In this document: piece by piece, positions 1 to 8,745 of the stretch
Layout: every line of letters begins with the position of its first letter
Position numbering within the stretch: the first letter of the stretch is position 1
Notes under the pieces: generated by a model
Told to the model about the DNA's origin: nothing
The model's input: only the letters and a program-made list of their open reading frames with translations
Databases searched by the model: none
Program-made: the position numbers and the translations under genes
Source of the DNA: Verrucomicrobiia bacterium
GTDB lineage: Bacteria > Verrucomicrobiota > Verrucomicrobiia > Opitutales > Opitutaceae
Length of the DNA: 40,344 nucleotides
Assembly (NCBI GenBank): GCA_011525695.1
Contig: WYBX01000147.1
Location: 1 to 40,344 of the forward strand
Reading direction: 5' to 3'

Positions 1-2
1 CC

Positions 3-1706
3 TCGACCAACCTCCGTGGCCGGACCTTCGTGAATCAGGGCACGGTCAATCGGAGCGACGGCCAGCTCGAGTTCAGTCCCGAGACCCTCATCCAGAATCA
101 CGGCACCTGGAACGACGCCAATCAGGGAAACAGTTACGCATCGCAAAACTCACCGCAGGGCGGACTCCTCGAGAATTTCGGCACCTTCAACAAGACCGCC
201 GCCGGCACCCTCAGCTTCGCCAGCGGCAGTGGCGGGCCGGGGTTCACCAGCCACGGCATCGTCAACGTCAACCAGGGTATCTTCTCGATCCACCGGACGA
301 GTACGTTCACCGGCGCCTCGGTGGCGAACATCGCCGCCGGCGCCACCCTGCTCCTCCGCGACGGTACGAACCACCTTCAGGACGGCGCACGCTTCGAGGG
401 CGCGGGCACGCTGGCTTTCGGCGACGCCGGCCAGCACCACATCAACGGTACGGTCCACGCCGACAACGGTTGGCATTGGGGCGGTACGCTCCAAGGCACC
501 CATACCCTCCAGGGCAACTGGGCTGTCGGCTACGGCGCAAGCATGGCCACTGCCGGCACCACCACGATCGCCGCCGGCGCCACCTTCACTTTTCGGGAGG
601 GTGGCGAGCACCGCCTGCAGAACCGCAGCTTCGTGAATCACGGCACGGTATCCCACACCGACAACCTGATCAGGATCAACGCCACCTCCACGATCACCAA
701 CCACGGCACCTGGACGGACAGCTCGGGCGCCAGCTTCGTGAGCAGCAGCGACCGGGTGGGCCTCTTCGAGAATCATGGCACCTTCATCAAGACCGGCGCC
801 AACACCCTGACGATGGACTTCTACAACGGCCCGATGTTCTCGAACCTCGGTACCGTGGACGTCCAGCAGGGCACGCTGCAGCTTCACCGCAACCTCGCCC
901 AGCACAGCGGCTCCACCCTCACCGGCGGTACCTGGATCGTGCGGAACGGCGCCACGCTGTGGGACCAGTACACAACGTCCTACACGATCAACCAGGGCGA
1001 TGTCACCCTGCACGGCACCGGCGACTTTGCCGGTTTCAGCACTCTTACGCAAAACGAGGGCACCCTGCGCCTGCTTGACGGCAAGACTTTCAGCACCACC
1101 GCCGCCTTCACCAACAGCGGCACGCTCGTTATCGGCACCGGCAGCAGCTTTGGCACCACCTCCACTTTCGCCAGCAGCGGCACGCTCAACCTGCTCGGCA
1201 GTGCGTCCGCCACGGGCGGGCTCACCAACACCGGCACTTTGGTCGGCAGCGGCACCCTCACCGGCAACGTGGTCTCTTCGGGTACGATTATCCCCGGCAC
1301 TTCGCCCGGGCTTTTGACCATCACCGGCGATCTCACCCTCCTCGGCACTTCGCAGCTGCTGATGGAGTTGGGCGGAGTCGTCCAGGGTATCAGCTATGAC
1401 CATCTCAGTGTTGGCGGCACCCTGACCCTGGGCGGCGAACTCATCGTTAGCCTGCTTGACGGCTTCTCACCGGTGTCCGGGGCGAGTTTTGACCTCTTCG
1501 ACGCAGCCGCCTTCTCGGGCATATTTGCCGACCTCACGTTGCCTGCACTCACTGCCGGATTGAGCTGGGACACCAGTGCCCTTTACTCCGACGGCCTTCT
1601 TGCGGTGGGAGGAACGGCCATCCCTGAGCCGTCTACCTACGCGATCGTCGCCGGACTTGCCGCACTCGCGGCGGCAGCCTGGCGCCGGCACGGGCGGGTC
1701 CGTTGA
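3..1706 (+). CDS. PEP-CTERM surface protein with filamentous repeats, 5' end outside window
   Basis: The frame is open to the left edge, so the N-terminus and signal peptide are missing. The visible protein is rich in Gly, Thr, Asn and Ser, with recurring NHGTW, NQGTV, ENFGTF and SGTL units of the beta-helix type found in autotransporter-like surface proteins. A block starting FVNQGTV near base 28 recurs as FVNHGTV near base 631, followed in both copies by NHGTW, ENxGTF and a GT(L/V) run, so the protein has a tandem repeat of about 200 residues. The end is a classic PEP-CTERM tail: PEPSTYA near base 1627, a hydrophobic Ala/Leu helix, then a basic WRRHGRVR end. In other bacteria such tails are processed by an exosortase and the protein goes to the envelope or an extracellular matrix. 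No exosortase gene is in the window. The function beyond surface display is unknown. Confidence 0.85.
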   Translation, partial: STNLRGRTFVNQGTVNRSDGQLEFSPETLIQNHGTWNDANQGNSYASQNSPQGGLLENFGTFNKTAAGTLSFASGSGGPGFTSHGIVNVNQGIFSIHRTSTFTGASVANIAAGATLLLRDGTNHLQDGARFEGAGTLAFGDAGQHHINGTVHADNGWHWGGTLQGTHTLQGNWAVGYGASMATAGTTTIAAGATFTFREGGEHRLQNRSFVNHGTVSHTDNLIRINATSTITNHGTWTDSSGASFVSSSDRVGLFENHGTFIKTGANTLTMDFYNGPMFSNLGTVDVQQGTLQLHRNLAQHSGSTLTGGTWIVRNGATLWDQYTTSYTINQGDVTLHGTGDFAGFSTLTQNEGTLRLLDGKTFSTTAAFTNSGTLVIGTGSSFGTTSTFASSGTLNLLGSASATGGLTNTGTLVGSGTLTGNVVSSGTIIPGTSPGLLTITGDLTLLGTSQLLMELGGVVQGISYDHLSVGGTLTLGGELIVSLLDGFSPVSGASFDLFDAAAFSGIFADLTLPALTAGLSWDTSALYSDGLLAVGGTAIPEPSTYAIVAGLAALAAAAWRRHGRVR

Positions 1707-1748
1707 TGCTTGCGGGCGCGGTTCCAAGGCGCAGCCACACTCGCAAGG

Positions 1749-2708
1749 TCAGACATTCGGAAGGTGCAGCACGGCCTCGATTTCCACTCGGAGGTCAGCG
1801 CGGCAGAGATCGGCCTGGAGGTACGTCACCGCGTCCTCCGCGGAAAGCAGGTGCTGTTCGAGAAAGCGGGCCGCCACCCGGAAATCAGCAGCGTGGCGGA
1901 GGTAGACCTTGAACGATCGCTGCCAGCCCTCGACGGCGCCAATGGCCGGGCCGGCTCCGGCCGCCCGGGCAATCGCCTGAAGGTTTTCGAGCGTGCAAGG
2001 GAGCTGGCGCTCGAGATCGTCCGGTGCAATCGTGGCATGGCCGCGGATGGCAGCAGTGCCGGAAATGAAGAGCCGCGCCGAAGTGCCGCGGCGGACGAGA
2101 GTGGCGCGCGAAAAGCTGGGCGGCCGGGGACCGTAGTCCGCGGGGTAGGAGAAGGCCGGCACCTGCCGGGGATTCTCGAAATGCTGTGGGAATGCAGTGG
2201 TGGCCAGGAAGGCGACGGCCAGCGGCCCACTGGCGACGCCGACCGCCGAGGCCGATGGCAGCTCCCGTTCGAACCCGGTTCCGAAATGCTCCTCGAACGC
2301 GCGCGAACGGCCGCGGCAAAACCGACGGTAATTCTCCAGTCCGCCGGGCACGGCATTGATTTGCGGCACGTAATTCCAGATCCGGCAGAGCCGCCGGCCC
2401 GCGGCCGCGGCAAAGATCCGCCGGTAGAGCGCAAAGGCGGCGAATTCCAGTTCCTCACCGGCGGGCGCGAGCGCGAAGCCGGCAATCTCCTCCCGGTCCG
2501 TGAAAACCGTGCAGGGCTGATCCCGGCTGATCAGGCTGCCGGCCGGCAGCAGAGTCTCGCTGGCGTGTCCGCCGAGGACCGGCAGCGCCACCTGCAGCAA
2601 CAGCTCGCCATCTGTGTGCCCAACCGCGGTTGCTGATGCCCCAAACAGGACGCGGCACGGCCCGGTGGTGGCTGACTTGGGGACGGGGAACGGGCGAGCG
2701 GAGGACAT
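1749..2708 (-). CDS. Chorismatase family protein (FkbO/Hyg5/XanB2-like)
   Basis: The 319-residue product resembles chorismatases, which cleave chorismate to pyruvate plus 3-hydroxybenzoate, 4-hydroxybenzoate or a dihydrodiol acid. Seen in the sequence are the middle-domain run CRIWNYVPQINAVPGGLENY, then YRRFCRGR, the segment FSRATLV, and the RidA/YjgF-like C-terminal half with LFISGTAAIRGH and the late YLRHAADF. These follow the family order. The ATG at 2708 gives a length near the 330-345 residues usual for the family; the frame stays open upstream to 3143, but that part looks non-coding and has no family resemblance. No clear ribosome site was seen. The gene converges on the PEP-CTERM gene and stands alone. 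The product, 3-HBA or 4-HBA, cannot be decided by eye. XanB2 feeds xanthomonadin-type pigment and ubiquinone precursors, but no partner genes lie here. Confidence 0.82.
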   Translation of the reverse strand: MSSARPFPVPKSATTGPCRVLFGASATAVGHTDGELLLQVALPVLGGHASETLLPAGSLISRDQPCTVFTDREEIAGFALAPAGEELEFAAFALYRRIFAAAAGRRLCRIWNYVPQINAVPGGLENYRRFCRGRSRAFEEHFGTGFERELPSASAVGVASGPLAVAFLATTAFPQHFENPRQVPAFSYPADYGPRPPSFSRATLVRRGTSARLFISGTAAIRGHATIAPDDLERQLPCTLENLQAIARAAGAGPAIGAVEGWQRSFKVYLRHAADFRVAARFLEQHLLSAEDAVTYLQADLCRADLRVEIEAVLHLPNV

Positions 2709-3088
2709 GCCGGATGAAGGGCGGGAAGCGGTGAAATCCGAATGATGATATGGGCCGGGCAATTTTTCAAAGCGTCTCAGCCCGGTTTTCCTGATCCCAG
2801 GCGCGACCCAGGCCGCCTGTTTGTCCCGTCGGAGCCCGTTGCGTTCAACGTTTTCGTGCGCCAACTTTGATTCTCCGAGCACCTCGTGCAGAGTAACGAC
2901 GTCGTTTGAGACCTTCGGCGTGTTCTCGTAATCCTTGTCTTGTGACATCGTGACGCTGCGGCTAATAGCGTTCCGGTTGCTGGGTGTTACCTGTGGTGGG
3001 CGAAAACTCCAACTTCGAGTGCTGAGGCCGTGACACTCGCGGATTTTAACACGATTGCCTACAAACCATCTGAGGCTATCTTTGCTGA
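2709..3088. other. Intergenic stretch without recognised gene
   Basis: About 380 bases between the divergent chorismatase and the small membrane protein gene. The minus frame of the chorismatase stays open through it, including an ATG at 2948, but the implied peptide matches nothing I recognise. Base use becomes more AT-rich towards 3088. Promoters of both flanking genes are expected here. Confidence 0.5.
3055..3082 (+). promoter_or_regulatory. Possible sigma-70-like promoter of the membrane protein gene
   Basis: TTGCCT at 3055-3060 and TATCTT at 3077-3082 are spaced by 16 bases. Transcription would start about at the ATG at 3089, and no Shine-Dalgarno sequence precedes that ATG, so a leaderless mRNA is possible. 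This is a by-eye match only. Confidence 0.3.
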
Positions 3089-3619
3089 ATGGCTGTCTTG
3101 GGATCCGAGGAGAACGAGCTGCGTACGCATCTCCGCGAGGCATGGAAAGCGAGCGAGGAGGTCGCCATGCATTTCAATATTCTCCTCTCGGGTTTTCGGC
3201 TAAAGGCGATTGGTGGTATTGCGCTTGGCGCAATTGCGGGCGTGGGTTTGAAGGTCAGTAATACTGCACTTTCGAGTCCACTAACCGAGTTTCTGGTCTT
3301 CTTTTCGCTTACAGTCATCTGGTTCCTCGTGTGGGCGGTCGATTATTTCTATTATTATCGGCTTCTCGCAGGTGCGATTGATGAACTGCTACGTTTGGAA
3401 CGTCAGCTCAAAGACATTCACCTCAGTCATTTGATTGAACGTCGGGTGATGGGATTTGGCCCGCCAGAGGATGACATTGAAGCCATATTCCCCGTTAAAC
3501 CTTCTTATTCGCCCAAGTTTCCGTGTGGTGCGATTCTATGTTTCTATCTCCTCCCCGCGTTGATGTTGGTAGGCGTGTCGACATGGACTGGAGTCGTCGC
3601 CTTTTGCTGCAACCACTGA
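3089..3619 (+). CDS. Small membrane protein of unknown function
   Basis: I do not recognise the family. The 176-residue product starts with a charged helix (about 1-35, with SEENELRTHLREAW), then two adjacent hydrophobic segments at about residues 38-60 and 66-85. A charged, probably cytoplasmic region follows with YYYRLLAGAIDELLRLERQL, and a third hydrophobic segment lies near the C-terminus (about 147-172). The two-helix hairpin with cytosolic flanks recalls small membrane proteins found beside defence genes, but no motif proves this. The gene is visibly more AT-rich than its neighbours (runs such as ttatttctattattatcgg), like parts of the adjacent restriction locus, which suggests acquisition. 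It converges on hsdR with only about 31 bases between stops. Confidence 0.6.
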   Translation: MAVLGSEENELRTHLREAWKASEEVAMHFNILLSGFRLKAIGGIALGAIAGVGLKVSNTALSSPLTEFLVFFSLTVIWFLVWAVDYFYYYRLLAGAIDELLRLERQLKDIHLSHLIERRVMGFGPPEDDIEAIFPVKPSYSPKFPCGAILCFYLLPALMLVGVSTWTGVVAFCCNH

Positions 3620-3650
3620 CATCGGGTGTCGGCAGCCGGATTGCAGAAAA

Positions 3651-6600
3651 CTACTCTTCGTACGTTATTCCAAAGATCGTGTCCGTCAGCCAGTGGCGGA
3701 AGGATGCATTGTCCTGGAACTGCTTGAAGAGCTGCGCGTCATCGGTGAACAGGGCGGTGATCACGCGCTTCAGCGCCTTGTCGTGCTCGATGCGGGCATT
3801 CTGGCGGTCCGAATGCCTCCTCGCGTTCTGGTACGCCTGATCGGCTGACACCTTTTGCGGGATTTCCTCCGTGATTCTCTTTTCCATCCGCTGCGGATCG
3901 GAAAAGAGCCCTCCAAACTGCTCGTTGAACGCCTTCACGATGTTCGAGAGCTTGTCCATCTCAGGCTCCGGTTTGCGTCCGCCGCCTGACGTCGGCACCG
4001 GTTCGATCTCGGCATCCGCATCGGGCAGCGCGATGGCCATCGTTGCCTTCTTTTCCGCGCGGTAGCTGTCCATGTCGATGGCCTCGAGGATGCCTTTCGC
4101 GAGATCCTCGTCGATCGGGGCGGGCAGTTTCGGAATGAGAAACGTCAGGAAAATCGAGAGTTTTTCCCAGTCCTGCACCCCGTAGGGCAGGATCGTGGCC
4201 AGGAAATCATAGGTTCGGCAAAACGCCTTGGCCTTCCCCTTGAAGTCCACCTGTCCGTCCTCATCGAGGTCGTTGACATAAAGCGCCACGCACGCGTCGA
4301 GGATGGGATCCAGCCGGTCACGTTCGGCCCCGCCGAGGTAGAGTTCCACCAATTCATCGATCTGCCGGGGCGAATAAACCTGATAATGGTCCAATTCGCC
4401 CTTCAGAGTGTGCAGCTTGTCGGGGTCGGTTTCCCTGCTCAGGATCGTCGTGCGGTAGTAGTCGGCGAAGGCTTCCTCGATGACCTTCGTGTCGTTCTGG
4501 AAATCCAAGACGAAGACATCGTGCTTTTTCGGGTGCGCCCGGTTCAAGCGGGACAGGGTCTGGACGGCTTTGATGCCGGACAGAACCTTGTCCACATACA
4601 TCGTGTGCAGCAGCGGCTCGTCGTAACCGGTCTGAAATTTCTCGGCGCAAATTAGGAACCGATACGGATCTTCCTGGATCCTGTCGGCAATATCGCTGCC
4701 CGGAAAACCGTTCAATTTTGCCTCGCTGACCTTTTCGCCCTTGAAATCCGGCTCCCCCGAAAAGGCGACGATCGCCTTCCAGGGGCTCTTGATCTCCGTG
4801 AGGTAGTCGCGGAAGGCGAAAAAATACTGGATCGCTCGCTGGATGCTGCCGGTCACGACCATTGCGCGGGCCTGCCCCCCGATCTTGTTCTGGCCGATCA
4901 CCTGCTCGATGAAGTGGTCCACCATGATCTCAGCCTTCTCACGGATCGCCGTTCCGTGGCTTTCCACATAATGGCGCAGCTTCTTGCGCGCCTTCTTCAC
5001 GTCGAACTCCGGATCACCCTCGATGGTCTTGGCCAGCCGGTAATAGCTCTCCACCGGCGTGTAGTACTTGAGCACATCGAGGATGAAGCCCTCCTGGATC
5101 GCCTGCTTCATCGTGTACCCGTGGAAGGGCCGGTGCTTCACCACGCCGCCGTCGGAGTACGCGACGCCAAAGATTTCCAACGTCTTGTTCTTGGGCGTCG
5201 CGGTGAACGCGAAGTAGCTGGCATTCGGGAGCAGCTTCCGGGTTTCGATAATCCGGTTGATCCTGTCCTCGGTCGTCTCCTCCTCAACCTCTGCGCCACC
5301 CTCGGCCAGCGCCATGCTTATGGCCGCCGCCGTGCGCCCACCCTGGCTGGAATGCGCTTCGTCGATGACGATGGCGAATCGCCCGCCACGGTGCTCGTCC
5401 CCGATTGCATCCAGCACGAACGGAAACGTCTGCACGGTGGAAATGATGATCTTCTTCCCGTCCTTGAGGAATTTTGAGAGCTGCTCCGTCTTCGAAGCCC
5501 CGCCGCCCTCTCTCACCGCGCCGATGATGCTGCCGACCTGGGCAAAGCCTCTGATCGTCTCGCGGATTTGTTTGTCGAGGATCCGGCGGTCCGTGATGAC
5601 GATGATCGAATCGAAGATTTCCCTGCCGTCCCTGCGCAGACCGATCAATTGATGGGCCAGCCACGCGATCGAGTTCGATTTGCCGCTGCCCGCCGAATGC
5701 TGGATCAGATACCGCTGACCCACTCCGCGCGCGGCGACATCCGCGAGAATGAGCCGCACCACGTCGAGTTGATGGTAGCGGGGAAAAATCTGGATTTTCC
5801 TCTTCCTGCCGGTCTTTGGGTTCTCCTCCTCGACGATCTGGGCGTAATTTTCCAAAATCTCCGTCAGCCGCGCTGGCGTGAGGATCCGCTTCCATAGAAA
5901 ATCGGTTTTGAGCCCGTTCGGGTTTGGAGGATTGCCCGCACCGTCGTTCCAACCCTGGTCGAAGGGCAGGAACCAAGAATCCTTCGCCATTCCCCTGGAA
6001 CCCTTCAGGGCGGTGCACATTGCGACCTTTTGATCGTCCACCGCGAAGTGCACCACGCAGCGCCCAAACTCGAACAGCGTCTCCCGCGGGTCACGGTCGC
6101 GCTTGTACTGCTCGATGGCATCCTCGACCGTCTGCTTCGTCAGGCTGTTTTTCAGCTCAAAGGTGGCCACCGGCAGCCCGTTCACAAAGGCGCACAGGTC
6201 CAGCGCCCGCTTGGTTTCCTCCCGGCTGTAGTGCAGTTGCCGGGTGATGCTGAACCGGTTCGCCGCGTGCCGCTCCACAGCCTTCGGATTCTCCGGCGAG
6301 GGTGTGCCGTAGAACAGGTCAAAGCTCAGGGCCCCGTGCTTGATGCCCTTCCGCAGGACATCGATCACGCCCCGCCGGGTGATCTCCCCCTGCAGCCTGG
6401 CGAGAAACCTCAGCCGGGGCATGCCGGCCTTGTCCCGGTAATCTCCGATGCCCAGCTTCGCATACTCGTCCGGCTGCGTGGCCATGAGGAAACCGAACAG
6501 GTGTTCGGCATCCACCGCATGCTCGCGGTCGTAGGCCGCGGGGTTTCCCGCAAACCATCCGCTGCCCCCGCTGCGCGGCGCCGACTCGACCACCCCCGCC

Positions 6601-6689
6601 ACCGTGCCCGAAAAAATCCCATCTGTCCCGGTCATGTGCCGCATGATCAGGGTTTCGAGGCCTTTTTCGCTGGTGTCGGTGGTGCTCAT
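3651..6689 (-). CDS. hsdR: Type I restriction endonuclease, R subunit
   Basis: The 1012-residue motor and nuclease subunit of a type I restriction enzyme; it translocates DNA using ATP and cuts when stalled. The N-terminal nuclease domain shows the PD-(D/E)xK pattern with D164 and ELK at 178-180. The helicase part has Walker A HSAGSGKS at 331-338, the DEAH box at 443-446 (IVIDEAHSSQGGR) and motif III FTATP at 495-499. Length and domain order are normal for HsdR and no break was seen. It is the last gene of the operon, 150 bases downstream of the AlbA_2 gene, so it may also have its own promoter. It needs HsdM and HsdS, encoded upstream on the same strand, to form the R2M2S complex. Confidence 0.96.
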   Translation of the reverse strand: MSTTDTSEKGLETLIMRHMTGTDGIFSGTVAGVVESAPRSGGSGWFAGNPAAYDREHAVDAEHLFGFLMATQPDEYAKLGIGDYRDKAGMPRLRFLARLQGEITRRGVIDVLRKGIKHGALSFDLFYGTPSPENPKAVERHAANRFSITRQLHYSREETKRALDLCAFVNGLPVATFELKNSLTKQTVEDAIEQYKRDRDPRETLFEFGRCVVHFAVDDQKVAMCTALKGSRGMAKDSWFLPFDQGWNDGAGNPPNPNGLKTDFLWKRILTPARLTEILENYAQIVEEENPKTGRKRKIQIFPRYHQLDVVRLILADVAARGVGQRYLIQHSAGSGKSNSIAWLAHQLIGLRRDGREIFDSIIVITDRRILDKQIRETIRGFAQVGSIIGAVREGGGASKTEQLSKFLKDGKKIIISTVQTFPFVLDAIGDEHRGGRFAIVIDEAHSSQGGRTAAAISMALAEGGAEVEEETTEDRINRIIETRKLLPNASYFAFTATPKNKTLEIFGVAYSDGGVVKHRPFHGYTMKQAIQEGFILDVLKYYTPVESYYRLAKTIEGDPEFDVKKARKKLRHYVESHGTAIREKAEIMVDHFIEQVIGQNKIGGQARAMVVTGSIQRAIQYFFAFRDYLTEIKSPWKAIVAFSGEPDFKGEKVSEAKLNGFPGSDIADRIQEDPYRFLICAEKFQTGYDEPLLHTMYVDKVLSGIKAVQTLSRLNRAHPKKHDVFVLDFQNDTKVIEEAFADYYRTTILSRETDPDKLHTLKGELDHYQVYSPRQIDELVELYLGGAERDRLDPILDACVALYVNDLDEDGQVDFKGKAKAFCRTYDFLATILPYGVQDWEKLSIFLTFLIPKLPAPIDEDLAKGILEAIDMDSYRAEKKATMAIALPDADAEIEPVPTSGGGRKPEPEMDKLSNIVKAFNEQFGGLFSDPQRMEKRITEEIPQKVSADQAYQNARRHSDRQNARIEHDKALKRVITALFTDDAQLFKQFQDNASFRHWLTDTIFGITYEE

Positions 6690-6839
6690 TCTTCAAGGCG
6701 CCCTGAAGAGCCGGGCTTGGTTTGGACGTTTGTTAAACCATTGCTTTCGGCACGAATCAAACAAATGGAAAGGGCTCAGGATAAATCGGTTCCACGCGTA
6801 GGTCTCGAATCTGGTGGATTCAATCATGGCTTTGCTTGG

Positions 6840-8513
6840 TTAAACGCCCGGGCGATCCACGGTATGCCACGCGGGATGTCCTCGGCTGCCGCGGTTCTGG
6901 ATTCTCCCTTTCTTTGCCAACTCTGTCATCAGGTTGTGTATCTTTGCCTTCCTCTGCTTTTCGTTCAGGACCTCGGGCAACTTGTCCAGCAGCAGGCGGT
7001 CAATTTCCGATCGCGGAATCGGTTGATGCACGCGGATCAACGTTTCAATCGCATCGAGGTAGTATTGCTTGTTGAAACCGCGCTCGCGGATGTGCCGGGC
7101 TTTTTGCCCAGTGAGCCTGGCAACGCTCGCAGCGAGGAGCAGATTTGGGTAGCGCCCCTCCACCAGTCCGGCAGACTTGAGCACCCGATGGGCATCGCGA
7201 GGAATCGCCAGCCGCTTCTGCACGCGATCCAGCAGAATGACCTGCCACAGATCGAGGTCTGCCCGCTCCATGAGCAGCCGGGTGTACTGCTCATCGAGGA
7301 CATTGCCGGGTATCGCGACCTGCACCCGATCGGGCTCGGCGAGATTGTAGTCCGGCATCGGGAAGAACCGTTGCATCTGTTTTTGAAACATCCTTTTGAT
7401 GCCGCCGCCCTGCGTATCAATCATGTTCAGGTTTACCATCGCCTCGGCGAGGAATGGGTTTCGATAGATCTCCAGCGGCGCGTCCTGCCGGATGACTTTG
7501 TCCACGTCGCCGGGAAGGAAAGTGCCTACATTGGCAATGAGGATGGACGAGGGTGTTTCCACCACGTTCACGCGCCCACGCAGTCCATAGTCCTGATGCG
7601 CGATGGCGTTGTGCAATGCCTCGCGGATGACCCAGGGATCATATTGCGTGATCTCCTGCGGAAACAGCGTGCCGCTGGGCAGGGCGCGGACATTCAGGTT
7701 CCGGATGCGCGCGAGCACGCGGTCTACCTGGAGCAGGAAGGGCGGGCCAAAATGCTCGTAATCCAGCTCCCGGTTATGGGCGTCCTTGAGAATCCACGAA
7801 ATCCGCGCCACGGCCGGCGACAACAGCGTGGCAGACTCGGGCCTGCCCAGCAGCAGCAGCGCGGCGTTCGTGACCGCGCCCCGCACCGTGAGCCGGGACT
7901 TGTTGAGAAAGCTGGCATCATCCCAGTCCGCCACGTCCGCCGCCTGCTGGGGATGCTTGATGCGAAACTGCTCCCGCGCTTTCAGCAGCGCGTCCGGATC
8001 GAGATCTGCCACCCCTGCTCCCTCGCAGACATGACCTGACCAGTCCGTCCGACGCGACCAGATGGCCCGCTCCTTCTCGGGATGTTTGTGCAACTCGGTC
8101 TTGCTGGTGCCCACACGGATGAAGGCCGTGCCGTAGAACCGCACCGGCCGATCCCACGCTGGTCCAATCTCGAAAAACGCCACCCGCCCTTGGGCATGAG
8201 GTAGCACATGAACCTCGAAGCCGACGTTGGGCTGAAGCCCCATTGCCAGCCAGATCAGCAGGTCCTGGTTTCCCTTCGCCTTGACCGCGTGAGGGTCGAA
8301 GGTCGTGCCGACCACTTCGTGGCTTTGATTCCGGACCCCAAAGACAAGATAACCTCGAGGCTTTCCTGCCAGACAAGCGGCGTTGGCCAGCGCGGAAAGA
8401 TACTCGCCGAGAGTCTCCGGCTCGTAATGGTTTTCCTTGAACTCCAGCCACTCCGTTTCATGCGGCTCTCGGCGGAGGCGGTCCAGCAGTGCGCTGAGTT
8501 CTTGGATGTTCAT
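6840..8513 (-). CDS. AlbA_2 (Schlafen-type) domain protein with GHKL-like ATPase region, COG2865-like
   Basis: The 557-residue protein opens with an AlbA_2/Schlafen-like putative DNA-binding domain (about 1-140): ETEWLEFKEN at 19-28, LANAACLAG, GYLVFGVRN at 54-62 and YGTAFIRVG at 127-135. The middle has an ATPase-like N-box, REALHNAIAHQDY at 297-309, followed by LIANVGTFLPGD and a GGGIKRMF segment. The C-terminal third looks like winged-helix repeats. This layout matches the COG2865 group of predicted transcriptional regulators or RecG-like ATP-binding proteins, which often sit inside type I restriction loci. The role there is not settled; regulation of the locus or an added defence activity are both possible. 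The start ATG is preceded by GAGG and lies 13 bases after the short upstream gene, so the two are probably co-translated. Confidence 0.85.
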   Translation of the reverse strand: MNIQELSALLDRLRREPHETEWLEFKENHYEPETLGEYLSALANAACLAGKPRGYLVFGVRNQSHEVVGTTFDPHAVKAKGNQDLLIWLAMGLQPNVGFEVHVLPHAQGRVAFFEIGPAWDRPVRFYGTAFIRVGTSKTELHKHPEKERAIWSRRTDWSGHVCEGAGVADLDPDALLKAREQFRIKHPQQAADVADWDDASFLNKSRLTVRGAVTNAALLLLGRPESATLLSPAVARISWILKDAHNRELDYEHFGPPFLLQVDRVLARIRNLNVRALPSGTLFPQEITQYDPWVIREALHNAIAHQDYGLRGRVNVVETPSSILIANVGTFLPGDVDKVIRQDAPLEIYRNPFLAEAMVNLNMIDTQGGGIKRMFQKQMQRFFPMPDYNLAEPDRVQVAIPGNVLDEQYTRLLMERADLDLWQVILLDRVQKRLAIPRDAHRVLKSAGLVEGRYPNLLLAASVARLTGQKARHIRERGFNKQYYLDAIETLIRVHQPIPRSEIDRLLLDKLPEVLNEKQRKAKIHNLMTELAKKGRIQNRGSRGHPAWHTVDRPGV

Positions 8514-8526
8514 GCCTCGGCTGGAA

Positions 8527-8745
8527 TCACACGCGGTATTTCGCGCGGTAGATGAAGGCGAACTTGTCCTCCTCTTCCAAATGTTCGTCGATGAAGAGCG
8601 CTGCGTGGCGGTTGAGCGTCTCTACCCCGCCGGGGGTCAGGAACGCGCATGCGATGGCCAGTTGATCCGTTCCATGGGCCAGCATTGTGTCCAATTCCGG
8701 TCGGGCACGCTCCCGTGGATCTGCGGAAACAAAACGCACGTTCAT
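8527..8745 (-). pseudogene. Short PLD-like gene remnant or small protein in the restriction operon
   Basis: Encodes 72 residues. The first about 50, with MNVRFVSADPRERARPELD, IACAFLTPGGVETL and NRHAALF, look like the start of a phospholipase-D-like nuclease domain protein. The last about 20, IDEHLEEEDKFAFIYRAKYRV-like, look like the end of a longer protein. The HKD catalytic motifs that should lie between are absent. I infer an in-frame internal deletion, but a genuine small protein is possible because the ATG overlaps the hsdS stop (ATGA), typical of translational coupling. Confidence 0.5.

Noticed and set aside
1707..1748. Terminator between the PEP-CTERM and chorismatase genes
   Set aside because: Only a 6-bp stem with a long loop and no U-run; too weak to call.
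1710..2636. Long plus-strand frame antisense to the chorismatase
   Set aside because: The minus strand carries clear chorismatase motifs; the plus frame is a high-GC shadow without recognisable sequence.
2709..2948. Small minus-strand gene starting ATG at 2948
   Set aside because: It is simply the upstream part of the chorismatase frame and shows no family resemblance or ribosome site.
6030..8039. 669-residue plus-strand frame across hsdR and the AlbA_2 gene
   Set aside because: It spans two minus-strand genes with intact motifs and has no domain of its own.
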